From Paractinoplanes brasiliensis (lineage in GTDB: Bacteria; Actinomycetota; Actinomycetes; Mycobacteriales; Micromonosporaceae): DNA of 64,000 nt. Positions 26,116 to 33,973 of the stretch are shown here, piece by piece. Position 1 is the first letter of the stretch. Each line of letters opens with the position of its first letter. The stretch spans positions 1,178,001-1,242,000 of the forward strand of contig NZ_SNWR01000001.1 in NCBI RefSeq assembly GCF_004362215.1. Reading direction: 5' to 3'. The notes beneath the pieces were generated by a model, which was given only the letters and a program-made list of their open reading frames with translations, was not told the DNA's origin and searched no databases. A program made the translations under genes and the position numbers.

Positions 26116-27582
26116 CGGGAACCGCGGGGCGCCGAGATCGATGTTGATCGTCTTGGGGGCGCTGTACTCCAGCATCGTCTCCCAGGACAGCTCGCGGCCG
26201 AAACCGCTGTCCTTGACCCCGCCCATGGGGGCGCCGGCGGGCAGGTCGAACCACTTGTTGACCCAGACGATGCCGGCGTCGAGCGCGCCCGCGATGGTGT
26301 GCGCGCGGGCCAGGTCCTTCGTCCACACGCCGGCGGCCAGGCCGTACCGGGTGCGGTTGGCCCGCTCGACCACCTCGTCGTGGTCGGTGAACGTCTCGGC
26401 CACGGTCACCGGGCCGAACACCTCGCTGGTGACGATGTCGGCTGTCCCGGTGGGGTCGTGCAGCACGGTCGGGCGTACGAAGAAACCGTTCCTGTTCTCG
26501 GGCGCGAGCGTCAGCTCCTCGTCGCCGGCCAGGACCCGTACGCCCTCGTCGCGGGCCTTCGCGAGGTGGCCGAGCACGCGGTCGAAGTGGGGGCGGGAGA
26601 CGAGCGGGCCGACCTGCGTGTCCGGGTCGAGGGCGTCACCGACCTTGATCGAGGCGGCCAGCCGGGCGAACCGGTCGAGGAAGTCGTCGGCGATCGCGGC
26701 GTGCAGCAGCAGCCGGGACGAGGCTATGCAGGCCTCGCCGTTGGCCAGATAGATGCCCATCGCGGCGTCGGCGACGGCCCGGTCGAGGTCGGCGTCCTCG
26801 GCCACGATCATCGCGCTCTTGCCGCCCAGCTCCATGGTCGTCGGGGTCAGCACGTTCGCCGCGGTCGCCATCACCGCGCGGGCCGTGGGGCCGCCGCCGG
26901 TGAGCGTCACCTTGGCGACGTCGGGGTGCCCGGCCAGCGCGGCGCCGACAACCGGGCCGCCGGTCACGACGTTGAGCACCCCGGCGGGCAGCAGGCCGGC
27001 GATCAGCCGCACGAACTCGAGCACGCTCGCCGAGGCGAACTCGCTGGGCTTGAGGACAACGGTGTTGCCGGTGGCCAGCGCGGGCGCGAGCTTGTTGGCG
27101 GTGGTGATCAGCGGCGAGTTCCAGGGCAGGATCGCGGCGATCACACCGAGGGGCTCCCGCACGGTGTAGATCAGGCTGTGCGGGTCCTCGACGGGGATCT
27201 GGTCGCCGCGGTGCGAGCGGACCAGGCCGGCGAAGTAGCGGTAGACGGCCGCGCTGGCGGGCACGTCGGCGATGGCGACCTCGCGGACGGGACGCCCGTT
27301 CTCGGTCGGCAGCAGGCTGGCGAACATCTCCGCGTTGGCCTCGATCCGGTCGGCGATCGCGGTGAGGATGCCCTGCCGGGTGGCGGGGGTCGACCGGCGC
27401 CAGGCGGGCAGCGCCTTGCGGGCCGCCTCGACCGCGGCCTCGGCGTCGGCCGCCGTGCCGTTCGCGATCGCCGCCCACGGGCTGCCGAGGCTGGGGTCGA
27501 CGGCCTCGAAGGAGTCCTTGGCGGCGATCCAGTCGCCGCCGACGAACATCCGGTAGTCCGCGCCGGGACGGAATCGCTGCAT
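26104..27582 (-). CDS. Aldehyde dehydrogenase family protein
   Basis: 492 residues, usual ALDH length. Seen are the NAD-binding PLGVIAAILPWNSPL, KPSEFASASVLE, MELGGKSAMIV (general-base Glu) and catalytic Cys285 in NGEACIASSRLLL; C-terminal EVFGPVTVAETF and GGVKDSGFGREL follow the family. The usual FTGST loop is LTGGGPTARAVM, a divergent cofactor loop. It oxidises an aldehyde to an acid with NAD(P). ATG 27582 has GAGGAG upstream. It is divergent from the first IclR regulator, and an operator of the island consensus lies between them, so it is probably under IclR control. Confidence 0.88.
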   Translation of the reverse strand: MQRFRPGADYRMFVGGDWIAAKDSFEAVDPSLGSPWAAIANGTAADAEAAVEAARKALPAWRRSTPATRQGILTAIADRIEANAEMFASLLPTENGRPVREVAIADVPASAAVYRYFAGLVRSHRGDQIPVEDPHSLIYTVREPLGVIAAILPWNSPLITTANKLAPALATGNTVVLKPSEFASASVLEFVRLIAGLLPAGVLNVVTGGPVVGAALAGHPDVAKVTLTGGGPTARAVMATAANVLTPTTMELGGKSAMIVAEDADLDRAVADAAMGIYLANGEACIASSRLLLHAAIADDFLDRFARLAASIKVGDALDPDTQVGPLVSRPHFDRVLGHLAKARDEGVRVLAGDEELTLAPENRNGFFVRPTVLHDPTGTADIVTSEVFGPVTVAETFTDHDEVVERANRTRYGLAAGVWTKDLARAHTIAGALDAGIVWVNKWFDLPAGAPMGGVKDSGFGRELSWETMLEYSAPKTINIDLGAPRFPLWG

Positions 27583-27651
27583 GACACTCCTCAAGGTCGG
27601 ACGGCTCGGGTCCGAGCGTCGCCGGGCCGCGCAGCCGGCGGCAAGACGCGC

Positions 27652-27668
27652 GTTCCGGTCACCGGACC
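27652..27668. promoter_or_regulatory. Island operator site (17-bp palindrome), ALDH/IclR1 promoter
   Basis: GTTCCGGTCACCGGACC matches the pattern G-K-TCCG-N5-CGGACC shared by six promoter regions between 27 and 54.5 kb. The core TCCGGT-C-ACCGGA is a perfect inverted repeat. It lies 70 bp upstream of the ALDH start and 105 bp upstream of the IclR1 start. A second, imperfect GGTCCG-AA-CGGAC element follows at 27670-27681. Confidence 0.6.
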
Positions 27669-27772
27669 CGGTCCGAACGGACGGAAATTACTGTCTGCCC
27701 GGCAACGGCAACACTACGCAACGCGGGTCTAGGGTCGGCAAACAAGATCCACAGACGTGGAGGGAGTGTCCC

Positions 27773-28579
27773 GTGACCGACCTCGCTTTCCGCATCCCGC
27801 CCGGCGTCGAGCTCGACGACGAGACCGGCACCCCGAAATCCGTGCTGGGCAAGGCGCAGCTGCTGCTGGCCGCGTTCGGCGCCGGGGCCATCCAGCTGCG
27901 GCTGACCGAGCTGAGCCGCCGCTCCGGGGTGCCCAAGGCCTCGGCGTACCGGCTCGCGCAGGAACTGGTGCAGTGGGGGCTGCTGGACCGGGTCGGCAAC
28001 AGCTACCAGCTCGGCATGCGGGTCTTCGAACTCGGGCAGCGGGTGCCCGTGGCCGCGATCCTGCGCCGGGTCTCGCGTCCCGCCCTGGTCGACCTGTACG
28101 CGGCCACCCGCGCGACGGTCCACCTGATCGTCCCCGACGGCACCCATGTGCTGTTCCTCGAAAAGATCGCGGGCGCGGCCAACGTGCTCACCCACTCCGA
28201 GGTCGGCGGGCGGCTGCCGGCCAGCTGCTCGGCCTCGGGCAAGCTGTTCCTGGCGCTGCGGCCCGACGGGCGGGCGGCCTTCGACGACCTGCACCGGCAC
28301 GGGCTCATGCGGCCCACCACGCGCAGCGTCGCCACGTTCGAGGCCCTCGAGGGGCAGCTGGCCGAGGTGCGCAGGCGCGGGTACTCCGTCGAGCTGGAGG
28401 AGATGCTGGTCGGGCACAGTTCGCTGGCCGTGCCGGTCGGGGACGCGTACGGGGAGATCTATGCCGCCGTGTCGATCACCCTGCCCACCAGTCAGCTGGT
28501 CGTGCCCCGCCTGCTGCCGATCGTGCGGGCGACCGCGGGGCTGATCCACCGGGCGGTCGAGCAGCGCACAGCTCTGTGA
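27773..28579 (+). CDS. IclR-family transcriptional regulator (IclR1)
   Basis: 268 residues. The winged HTH is about residues 24-75 (SVLGKAQLLLAAFGAG; LTELSRRSGVPKASAYRLAQ; ELVQWGLLDR) followed by the IclR effector domain (VHLIVPDGTHVLFLEKIAG, LPASCSASGKLFLALRPDG, SLAVPVGDAYGEIYAAVSITLP). It is a clear paralogue of the IclR protein at 41623-42429: the recognition helix and following helix are nearly identical (KASAYRLAQELVQWGLLDR against KASVHRLSQELVQWGLLER). Start GTG 27773 follows GGAGGGA. The 3' end is 3 bp from the convergent amidohydrolase gene. It probably binds the 17-bp island operator. Confidence 0.9.
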   Translation: MTDLAFRIPPGVELDDETGTPKSVLGKAQLLLAAFGAGAIQLRLTELSRRSGVPKASAYRLAQELVQWGLLDRVGNSYQLGMRVFELGQRVPVAAILRRVSRPALVDLYAATRATVHLIVPDGTHVLFLEKIAGAANVLTHSEVGGRLPASCSASGKLFLALRPDGRAAFDDLHRHGLMRPTTRSVATFEALEGQLAEVRRRGYSVELEEMLVGHSSLAVPVGDAYGEIYAAVSITLPTSQLVVPRLLPIVRATAGLIHRAVEQRTAL

Positions 28580-28582
28580 GCG

Positions 28583-30787
28583 TCATATCAGGGACTCCTG
28601 GTCGAGGAACGCCCGCAGCACGTTGCCGGTGACGATCGAGACGTCGTTGCGGCGCTCGCCGGCCAGCAGCGAGCCGCACCACGCGATGCTGCCCGTCGAG
28701 AAGACCGCGCCGCCGTTGGGCTTCGGCACCAGCACCAGGTCGCAGCGCACCTTGTCGCTGGTCGTGCCGTCGTAATTGCCGTCGGGCAGCTGCACCTCCA
28801 CGGGATCCAGCCCGTACGCCCGGGAGAAGCCGGTCGCCGTGGCCAGCACGATCGTGTCGTCGGGGGTGCCCAGCGCGCGGTCGGCGCGGTCGATCTCGAC
28901 ACCGGCCGCGCCGTGCCCGTTGACCAGCGACGGGAAGTCACCGATGGTCTTGGCGCCCTCGATCCCGGCGAAGACGAACGGCACCGGGGTGACCACCTCG
29001 TACGGCCGGTTCGTGTCGAAACCCTGCGAGGCCATGCCCACGCCGAGCATCTTCTGCGGCGCCTTGCCGCGCAGCCGCCACAGGCCGCCCAGCTCGCCGG
29101 TGGTCGCGTGATGCCACTCGCCGGGCTCCGGCTGCCAGGCACGGATGCCCGCCGTACGCCGGATCTCGATGGTGTGCTCGCGTTCCGGGTCGATCGAGGT
29201 GACCCAGTAGAAGCCGTTGCCGCCCAGGTACATGAGCCGGCCGCCCTGCTCCAGGTACGACTCGTACGCGGCCATCATCGCGGTCGTCGGATACTCGGGG
29301 TGACTGCCGGTCAGCACCACACGGTAGGGGGCCAGCGCGGCCAGACCCTCCCGGTGCACCTCCTCGTCGGTGATCACGTCGACGTCGAACCCCTCGGCGT
29401 CGAGCCAGGCGATCAGGTGCAGGTCGGCGCTGAACTGGTGCGCCGACGTCTCCCCGCCGGCGACGGCCGCCCAGCGGTGCTCCGGGCGCACGTTGGGCAG
29501 GGGTTTCCGCGTGCTCGTGAAACAGACCCCGGTGCCGTCGGTGTGCACGTCGTAGAGGCTGCGCAGCCCGTGCGCCAGCAGATAGGAGTCGTGCACGTTG
29601 CCACCGAACTCCGGCGGTTCCCCGACGCCGACGCCCTTGAGGTAGTCGCGAGCGCCCGGGTCGGCCATGACGTGCTCACAGCTGTACGCGAGGTAGCTGA
29701 ACGTCGGTAACACGACGAGAGCGCGCTTGCGGGGGTTGTCACCCGGCGTGACCACGAAGGGGACCGTGTCCCGGGTGCCGTCGGTGGCCGTGACCAGGAT
29801 GCCGTAGACGCCGCTGGGCAGGTCTTCCGGCAGCTCCAGCGTCAGGTCGTCCTCCCAGCCGGCGTCGTCGAGGTCGTCGTCGTGAAAGTGGATGGCCTGG
29901 TAGGCCCCGGGCGCGAGCCGCGGGTCGACATCCTCCGCGACGCCGTTGATGCCCAGGCACGCCCGCATCGGGAAGTTGACGGACTCGCCGTGGAAGCCGG
30001 GACCTTTCCGGTTCGCGATCTGCCGCAACGTCTCGCTCGGGCCGAAGTCCCAGTCCGCGACGATCGTGCCGCCGGCGCTCAGCGTGGGGTGATCGATACG
30101 ACCGTTGAAGTGGTTCTGCCCGGCGTGGTCAGCCGCGAAGGTCACGCTTGTGCGCCGCCCTGCCGCACTGCTCACCGAACCGTCGGCGCCCGCTTCGGCG
30201 GCCGCACCCTCGTGTCCGCCGCCGTCAGTCCCAGCACCGCTACCCCAAAACCGACTTATGCTGATTTTTCTCTGGACGCTGACTTTATCGCCGTAAGAAG
30301 ACGTCAGAACCAGCTCCGCGGTCGACCCGGCCAGGCTCAGCGCGAGGCCGTACCAGCGATTGCTCACCACCTCCCCCGCGGCGGCGACCCCTTCCCCCGT
30401 ACGCAGAAAGGCCTGCCCCTCGTCGATCACCACCTCCGCCACCACAGAATCGCCGCTGGTCAACGCCACCACGGTCTGCGGATGCCCAGCCCCGCTGGCA
30501 AGCGTCGGCTTGATCGCCATAAGCAGCTCGGCGCCGTCCGGCCACATCCCTTCCTCCGTACGGACGTAGGAACCGGCCCGAATCGGCTGCACCCGCCCCG
30601 CGAACTCCCGCCCGTCCAGCACCGACGGCACGTCCCGGATGTCCACGCCGGGCCCGAGCGGATGCGCGTCCCCGTTGATCAGCCGCGCCAGCCCCGCGCC
30701 GAACCCGCTCGCCGGCGTGCTGAACTTCCCGTGCACCGTGGCCCCGGGCGCGTAACTGAGCCGGTCGAGATACCCGATGATGTTCAT
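28583..30787 (-). CDS. N,N-dimethylformamidase large-subunit-like amidohydrolase
   Basis: 734 residues, near the ~760 of DMFase large subunits. It starts MNIIGYLDRLSYAPGATVHG, a family hallmark, and continues through a lectin-like domain (GWYGLALSLAG..., VADWDFGPSE) to the core LVVLPTFSYLAYSCEHVM, LHLIAWLDAEGFDVDVITDEEVH, VVLTGSHPEYPT and GRLMYLGGNGFYWVT. Known DMFase hydrolyses DMF to formate and dimethylamine with a mononuclear iron; related proteins act on unknown amides. A Gly/Ala-rich insertion (GSGAGTDGGGHEGAAAEAG) interrupts the lectin-like part. No small alpha subunit gene adjoins. The 17-bp operator at 30829 lies 42 bp upstream. Confidence 0.82.
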   Translation of the reverse strand: MNIIGYLDRLSYAPGATVHGKFSTPASGFGAGLARLINGDAHPLGPGVDIRDVPSVLDGREFAGRVQPIRAGSYVRTEEGMWPDGAELLMAIKPTLASGAGHPQTVVALTSGDSVVAEVVIDEGQAFLRTGEGVAAAGEVVSNRWYGLALSLAGSTAELVLTSSYGDKVSVQRKISISRFWGSGAGTDGGGHEGAAAEAGADGSVSSAAGRRTSVTFAADHAGQNHFNGRIDHPTLSAGGTIVADWDFGPSETLRQIANRKGPGFHGESVNFPMRACLGINGVAEDVDPRLAPGAYQAIHFHDDDLDDAGWEDDLTLELPEDLPSGVYGILVTATDGTRDTVPFVVTPGDNPRKRALVVLPTFSYLAYSCEHVMADPGARDYLKGVGVGEPPEFGGNVHDSYLLAHGLRSLYDVHTDGTGVCFTSTRKPLPNVRPEHRWAAVAGGETSAHQFSADLHLIAWLDAEGFDVDVITDEEVHREGLAALAPYRVVLTGSHPEYPTTAMMAAYESYLEQGGRLMYLGGNGFYWVTSIDPEREHTIEIRRTAGIRAWQPEPGEWHHATTGELGGLWRLRGKAPQKMLGVGMASQGFDTNRPYEVVTPVPFVFAGIEGAKTIGDFPSLVNGHGAAGVEIDRADRALGTPDDTIVLATATGFSRAYGLDPVEVQLPDGNYDGTTSDKVRCDLVLVPKPNGGAVFSTGSIAWCGSLLAGERRNDVSIVTGNVLRAFLDQESLI

Positions 30788-31015
30788 CCCCGAACCCTCC
30801 CAGCGCCCACCGCACGACGGCGCTTTCGGGTCCGGTCAACGGACCGTGCTCGGGAGGTTCGCCAGTCGAGGTGGTCGCCGGGAGCGGTCTGCAGCAGCCA
30901 CGCCAGCGGCATCTTGGCGCGTTCGACGTAGGTGGCGCCGGACGACAGCTGATACAGCGTGACCGTCTGGGCATCGTCGCGGTCGACAACCCAGTAGCTT
31001 TTCTCCCCTTCACCT
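30788..31015 (-). pseudogene. Uma2-family endonuclease C-terminal remnant
   Basis: On the minus strand the frame reads SYWVVDRDDAQTVTLYQLSS, then ATYVERAKMPLAWLLQTAPG. This matches the C-terminal third of Uma2 (DUF820) PD-(D/E)XK-type proteins (EYWVVD..., ...V...PLAWLL). The N-terminal part, including the first catalytic Asp region, is absent because the amine-oxidase gene ends at 31040. The frame stays open to a TGA that overlaps the DMFase ATG as ATGA. The island operator 30829-30845 lies inside this remnant, so its DNA now serves as promoter. Confidence 0.6.
30829..30845. promoter_or_regulatory. Island operator site upstream of the DMFase-like gene
   Basis: GGTCCGGTCAACGGACC has perfect 6-bp arms (GGTCCG/CGGACC) around a 5-bp centre and is the best palindrome of the set. 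It lies 42-58 bp upstream of the ATG at 30787, in promoter position. Confidence 0.65.
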
Positions 31016-31039
31016 CGTTCAGAACCGGGACGAGGGTGT

Positions 31040-32410
31040 TCAGGCCGCGATCGCGGGCAGCAGCCGTTCCAGTCCGAGCCAGATGCGGGCCGAGTTGTGC
31101 GAGTGCCAGGCCGCGCCCGACCAGTATGTGCGGTTGCGGCCCTGCAGCGCGTTCAGGCGCCGGTAGAAGCCGCCGGCGATGTCGCGCGGGCCGACACGCA
31201 GCTCGAACGGGACGTGGCCGGCGTACGTGGCGAACCCTTCGAAGCGGACCGGGTACGTTCCCGCGGCGGCGACCCGCTCGATGCCGGCCCGGATCTCGCG
31301 GCGCACCACCGCGTCGGGCAGCGGCGACGGACTGCCGTACTTGACGTTGTAGAGCCCGGGCACGGCGCTCGGCGCGACCATGTAGAGGCCGGGCAGCGGC
31401 GGCAGATGGAAGGGCGTCTCGGCGGCCGCGTTGTCGAGGCCGACACCCGCGGGCAGGCCGGAGAGGCGTACGACACCGGTGTAGTAGCCGCCGGCGGTGA
31501 ACGTGCCGAAGATCGAGCGCTCGGTGGCGTCCAGGTCGACGGCGGCGAGGTTGCGCACCAGCGGCGGGACGGTCACCAGCAGCTTGCCCGCCTCGATCAG
31601 CACCGGGCCGTCCGGGCTCGAACCCAGCACCCGTACGCCGGAACGGGTGCGTTCGACCCGTACGGCTCGGGTGTTCAGCAGCACGTCGTCACCCAGGTGC
31701 TCGGCGGCGCGCTCGTAGAGCAGGCTGTTGTCCCGCGCGGCCGAGGTGACGTAACCTCCGCCGAGCAGCTTGCCGACCACGCCCTGCCCGAACAGGTTGA
31801 GCGCGTACAGCGCGGGCAACCCGAGCAGATCACCGATCCCTTGCCCGTACGCGAAAGCCAGCGGGACGATCGAGCCGAGGTCACGCTCGGCCACGAACCG
31901 GGCGAACGGCGCCACCAGCTCCGCCGGCACCGGGTCGGGCAGGTCCACGACGGTGTCGATCGGCCCGTACGGAAGGATCTGCTGGTAATAGGAGGGCAGC
32001 GCGACCGGCGCCGGGGGCGTGTAATCGACGGGACGGCCGGTGCGGAAATCCACGTACGCCGTCGTGCCGCCCTCACCCCCGGCCAGCCGCACCAGGTCGA
32101 CGCCGAACCGGCCGAAGTGGTCACGGACCACCGGCTCGTCCTCGAGAACGACAACACCGATGTCGATCGTGCCGCCGGTCGCCGGATCGTGGAAGGTCTC
32201 CGTGTGGCCGCCCAGCCGGTCGCGCGCCTCCACCACGACCACGCCGCGGCCCAGATCACCCAGGCGGACCGCGGCGTACGTCCCGGCGGAGCCACCGCCC
32301 AGAACGCAGACGTCCCGCCGGATCACTCGCGGCTTGCCCGCCCCGGCAGCCAGTGGGGCGGCGGCCGCGGCGCCCATCATCGTGAGAACTTGCTTCCTGG
32401 TCAGGCCCAT
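31040..32410 (-). CDS. FAD-dependent amine-oxidase-like oxidoreductase, probably exported
   Basis: 456 residues. The N-terminal GLTRKQVLTMMGAAAAAPLAAGAG resembles a Tat-type signal (Arg-Lys pair instead of twin Arg) ending near residue 25. A Rossmann FAD site follows, DVCVLGGGSAGTYAAVRLGDLGRGVVVVEARDRLGGHTETF, with the GG doublet typical of amine oxidases and phytoene desaturases. The C-terminus (TYWSGAAWHSHNSARIWLGLERLLPAI) fits the same class. The substrate is unknown. ATG 32410 is preferred to an upstream TTG (32422). There is no island operator directly upstream, so co-regulation is uncertain. Confidence 0.8.
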   Translation of the reverse strand: MGLTRKQVLTMMGAAAAAPLAAGAGKPRVIRRDVCVLGGGSAGTYAAVRLGDLGRGVVVVEARDRLGGHTETFHDPATGGTIDIGVVVLEDEPVVRDHFGRFGVDLVRLAGGEGGTTAYVDFRTGRPVDYTPPAPVALPSYYQQILPYGPIDTVVDLPDPVPAELVAPFARFVAERDLGSIVPLAFAYGQGIGDLLGLPALYALNLFGQGVVGKLLGGGYVTSAARDNSLLYERAAEHLGDDVLLNTRAVRVERTRSGVRVLGSSPDGPVLIEAGKLLVTVPPLVRNLAAVDLDATERSIFGTFTAGGYYTGVVRLSGLPAGVGLDNAAAETPFHLPPLPGLYMVAPSAVPGLYNVKYGSPSPLPDAVVRREIRAGIERVAAAGTYPVRFEGFATYAGHVPFELRVGPRDIAGGFYRRLNALQGRNRTYWSGAAWHSHNSARIWLGLERLLPAIAA

Positions 32411-32491
32411 GGAACCTGACAATATTCGATTTCATCGATCTATGGGGGGGCGCTTCCGTAGTGGGCCGCACAGGCCCGTACGAGGGCTGAG

Positions 32492-32580
32492 TCAAGACCG
32501 GGCCAGTGGCGTCACCGTCGCGCTGCCGAAGCGGCAGGGCACCGCGATGTTCGTGTCGATCAGGCCGCGTGTGGCGTCAC
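32492..32580 (-). pseudogene. Truncated, frameshifted VapC (PIN) toxin
   Basis: Directly after the Phd-type antitoxin stop, a GTG (32580-32578) opens VTPHA. One base later the shifted frame gives RGLIDTNIAV, the start of a VapC PIN domain with its first catalytic Asp, and it then terminates after PCRFGSATVTPLARS at 32492. About 100 further residues expected for VapC are missing. The toxin is therefore dead by both frameshift and deletion. Confidence 0.6.
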
Positions 32581-32843
32581 CGGTCGCGGTCGAACGGGTC
32601 CTGCTCGGCGGCGGCGTCGAGGTCGGCACGCAACCGCTCGGGATCGACTGTCGGGGAGGCGGCAAAGGCGGCCATCACCTGTTCGCGGTGAACGTAGGTA
32701 CGCCACCCGAGTGGGATGAGACAACCGATCGGTGTTCCGTTGCGCGTGATCGTGCAAGACTCGCCGCGCTCGACCGCGCGCAGGATGGCGCCGGCATCGT
32801 TTCGAAGCTCGCGTTGTGTGATCTCGGGTGACGGCTCCCTCAC
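32577..32843 (-). CDS. Phd/YefM-type antitoxin
   Basis: 88 residues. The N-terminal DNA-binding fold EITQRELRNDAGAILRAVERGESCTITRNGTPIGCLIPL is the standard Phd/VapB pattern, and the acidic C-terminal tail (DPERLRADLDAAAEQDPFDRDR) would wrap a VapC toxin. The downstream toxin is reduced to a fragment. The antitoxin may now act as an orphan regulator. It is transcribed after the importer operon terminator at 32868-32893. Confidence 0.85.
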   Translation of the reverse strand: MREPSPEITQRELRNDAGAILRAVERGESCTITRNGTPIGCLIPLGWRTYVHREQVMAAFAASPTVDPERLRADLDAAAEQDPFDRDR

Positions 32844-32867
32844 AAGCGCAGCCTAGACGGAAAAGCG

Positions 32868-32893
32868 GGCCCCGGTCGCCGTTGGCCGGGGCC
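32868..32893 (-). terminator. GC hairpin ending the importer/GMC operon
   Basis: GGCCCCGG (32868-32875) pairs perfectly with CCGGGGCC (32886-32893) across a 10-nt loop, 14 bp after the substrate-binding-protein stop at 32907. It separates that operon from the antitoxin gene at 32843. Confidence 0.7.
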
Positions 32894-32906
32894 AGCTGGT
32901 TCAGGG

Positions 32907-33932
32907 TCAGTTCGTGGTGACCGGGAGGGTGGACAGGGTGTAGCCGAGCTGGTCGGTGCTCTTGTAGTCGGCGATGTTGCTCTTGTCCCAGTACTTCGCG
33001 GTCACCACGTACCGCTTGCCGGTCGCGCCCTTCTTGGCGTCGTCCATGGCCTTCAGCACGGCCATGCCGGTGGCGTACGCGTCCGGGTCCCAGGTGCCGG
33101 TGATGCGGCCCTGCTTGATGGCCTCGATGGCGTCCGAGTCGCCGTTGGCGCCCTGGATGATGACGCCTTCGCTCTTGCCGTCGCTGATCTTCAGGCCGGC
33201 CTGGGTGGCCGAGGTGGAGGCGCCCAGCGCGGTCGAGTCGTTGTAGGCCCAGACGGCGTCGACGTCCTTGTGCTTGCTGAACAGGTCGGCCGTGAGCGTG
33301 GCGGCCGCGGCGGCCGTGTCCTTGGTGTTGTCGCTCTGGTTGATGACCTTGAGGCCGGCGGCGGTGGCGGCGTCGGCGAAGCACTTGACGTTCTGCTGGA
33401 TCGACGGGACGGGTGGTCCGCCGAGGACGATCACGTTGCCGCCGGGGCGGGCCTCGGCGATCTGCTTGGCGGCCTGTTTGAACGGGGCCTCCTCGGTGTC
33501 GCAGAGGTTGAAGCCCCACCACACCGTCGAGGTGACGTTCTGGCCCTCGGAGTTGACGCCGATGACCGGGATGTTGGCGTTCTTGGCCTGGGCGTACGTG
33601 CCCTCCATGGCGCCCGAGTCGAGCGCCCACAGGCCGATCGCGGCGACGTTCTGCTGCACCATGGTCTGCACGTTGGAGACCTGCGCGTCGGCGGACAGGT
33701 TGGCGTCGACGACGTTGACCTCCCAGCCGAGCTCCTTGGCGCCGGCGTTGAGGCCGTCGGTCAGGAACTGCTGGCTCGGCTGCGACGCGACGGGGCTGGA
33801 GTAGGCGACCTTGAGGCCGCTCCCGCCGCCCGAGGCCGAGGCGTCGTCGCCCCCGCCGCATGCAGTGGCGCCGAGCAGGGCGGCAAGTCCCAAAAGCGAA
33901 CAAGAGGTAAGTTTCCACCGGGAAATGGGCAT
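32907..33932 (-). CDS. Sugar-type ABC transporter substrate-binding lipoprotein
   Basis: 341 residues. The signal peptide ends in the lipobox LLGATAC (Cys about 25) followed by a Gly/Ser-rich linker. The mature part is a Peripla_BP_4/RbsB-type fold: LKVAYSSPVASQPSQQFLTDGL, NVQTMVQQNVAAIGLWALDSG, NVIVLGGPPVPSIQQN, VDAVWAYNDSTALGAS, VIIQGANGDSDAIEAIKQGRITGTWDPD. It binds the ligand outside the cell and delivers it to the permease/ATPase encoded upstream. Strong GGAGGAA before ATG 33932. A GMC oxidoreductase gene is inserted between it and its permease. The ligand may be non-sugar given the context. Confidence 0.92.
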   Translation of the reverse strand: MPISRWKLTSCSLLGLAALLGATACGGGDDASASGGGSGLKVAYSSPVASQPSQQFLTDGLNAGAKELGWEVNVVDANLSADAQVSNVQTMVQQNVAAIGLWALDSGAMEGTYAQAKNANIPVIGVNSEGQNVTSTVWWGFNLCDTEEAPFKQAAKQIAEARPGGNVIVLGGPPVPSIQQNVKCFADAATAAGLKVINQSDNTKDTAAAAATLTADLFSKHKDVDAVWAYNDSTALGASTSATQAGLKISDGKSEGVIIQGANGDSDAIEAIKQGRITGTWDPDAYATGMAVLKAMDDAKKGATGKRYVVTAKYWDKSNIADYKSTDQLGYTLSTLPVTTN

Positions 33933-33973
33933 GACGATTCCTCCGAGGGGGCGAAGCACAACAGAAGCGAGCG

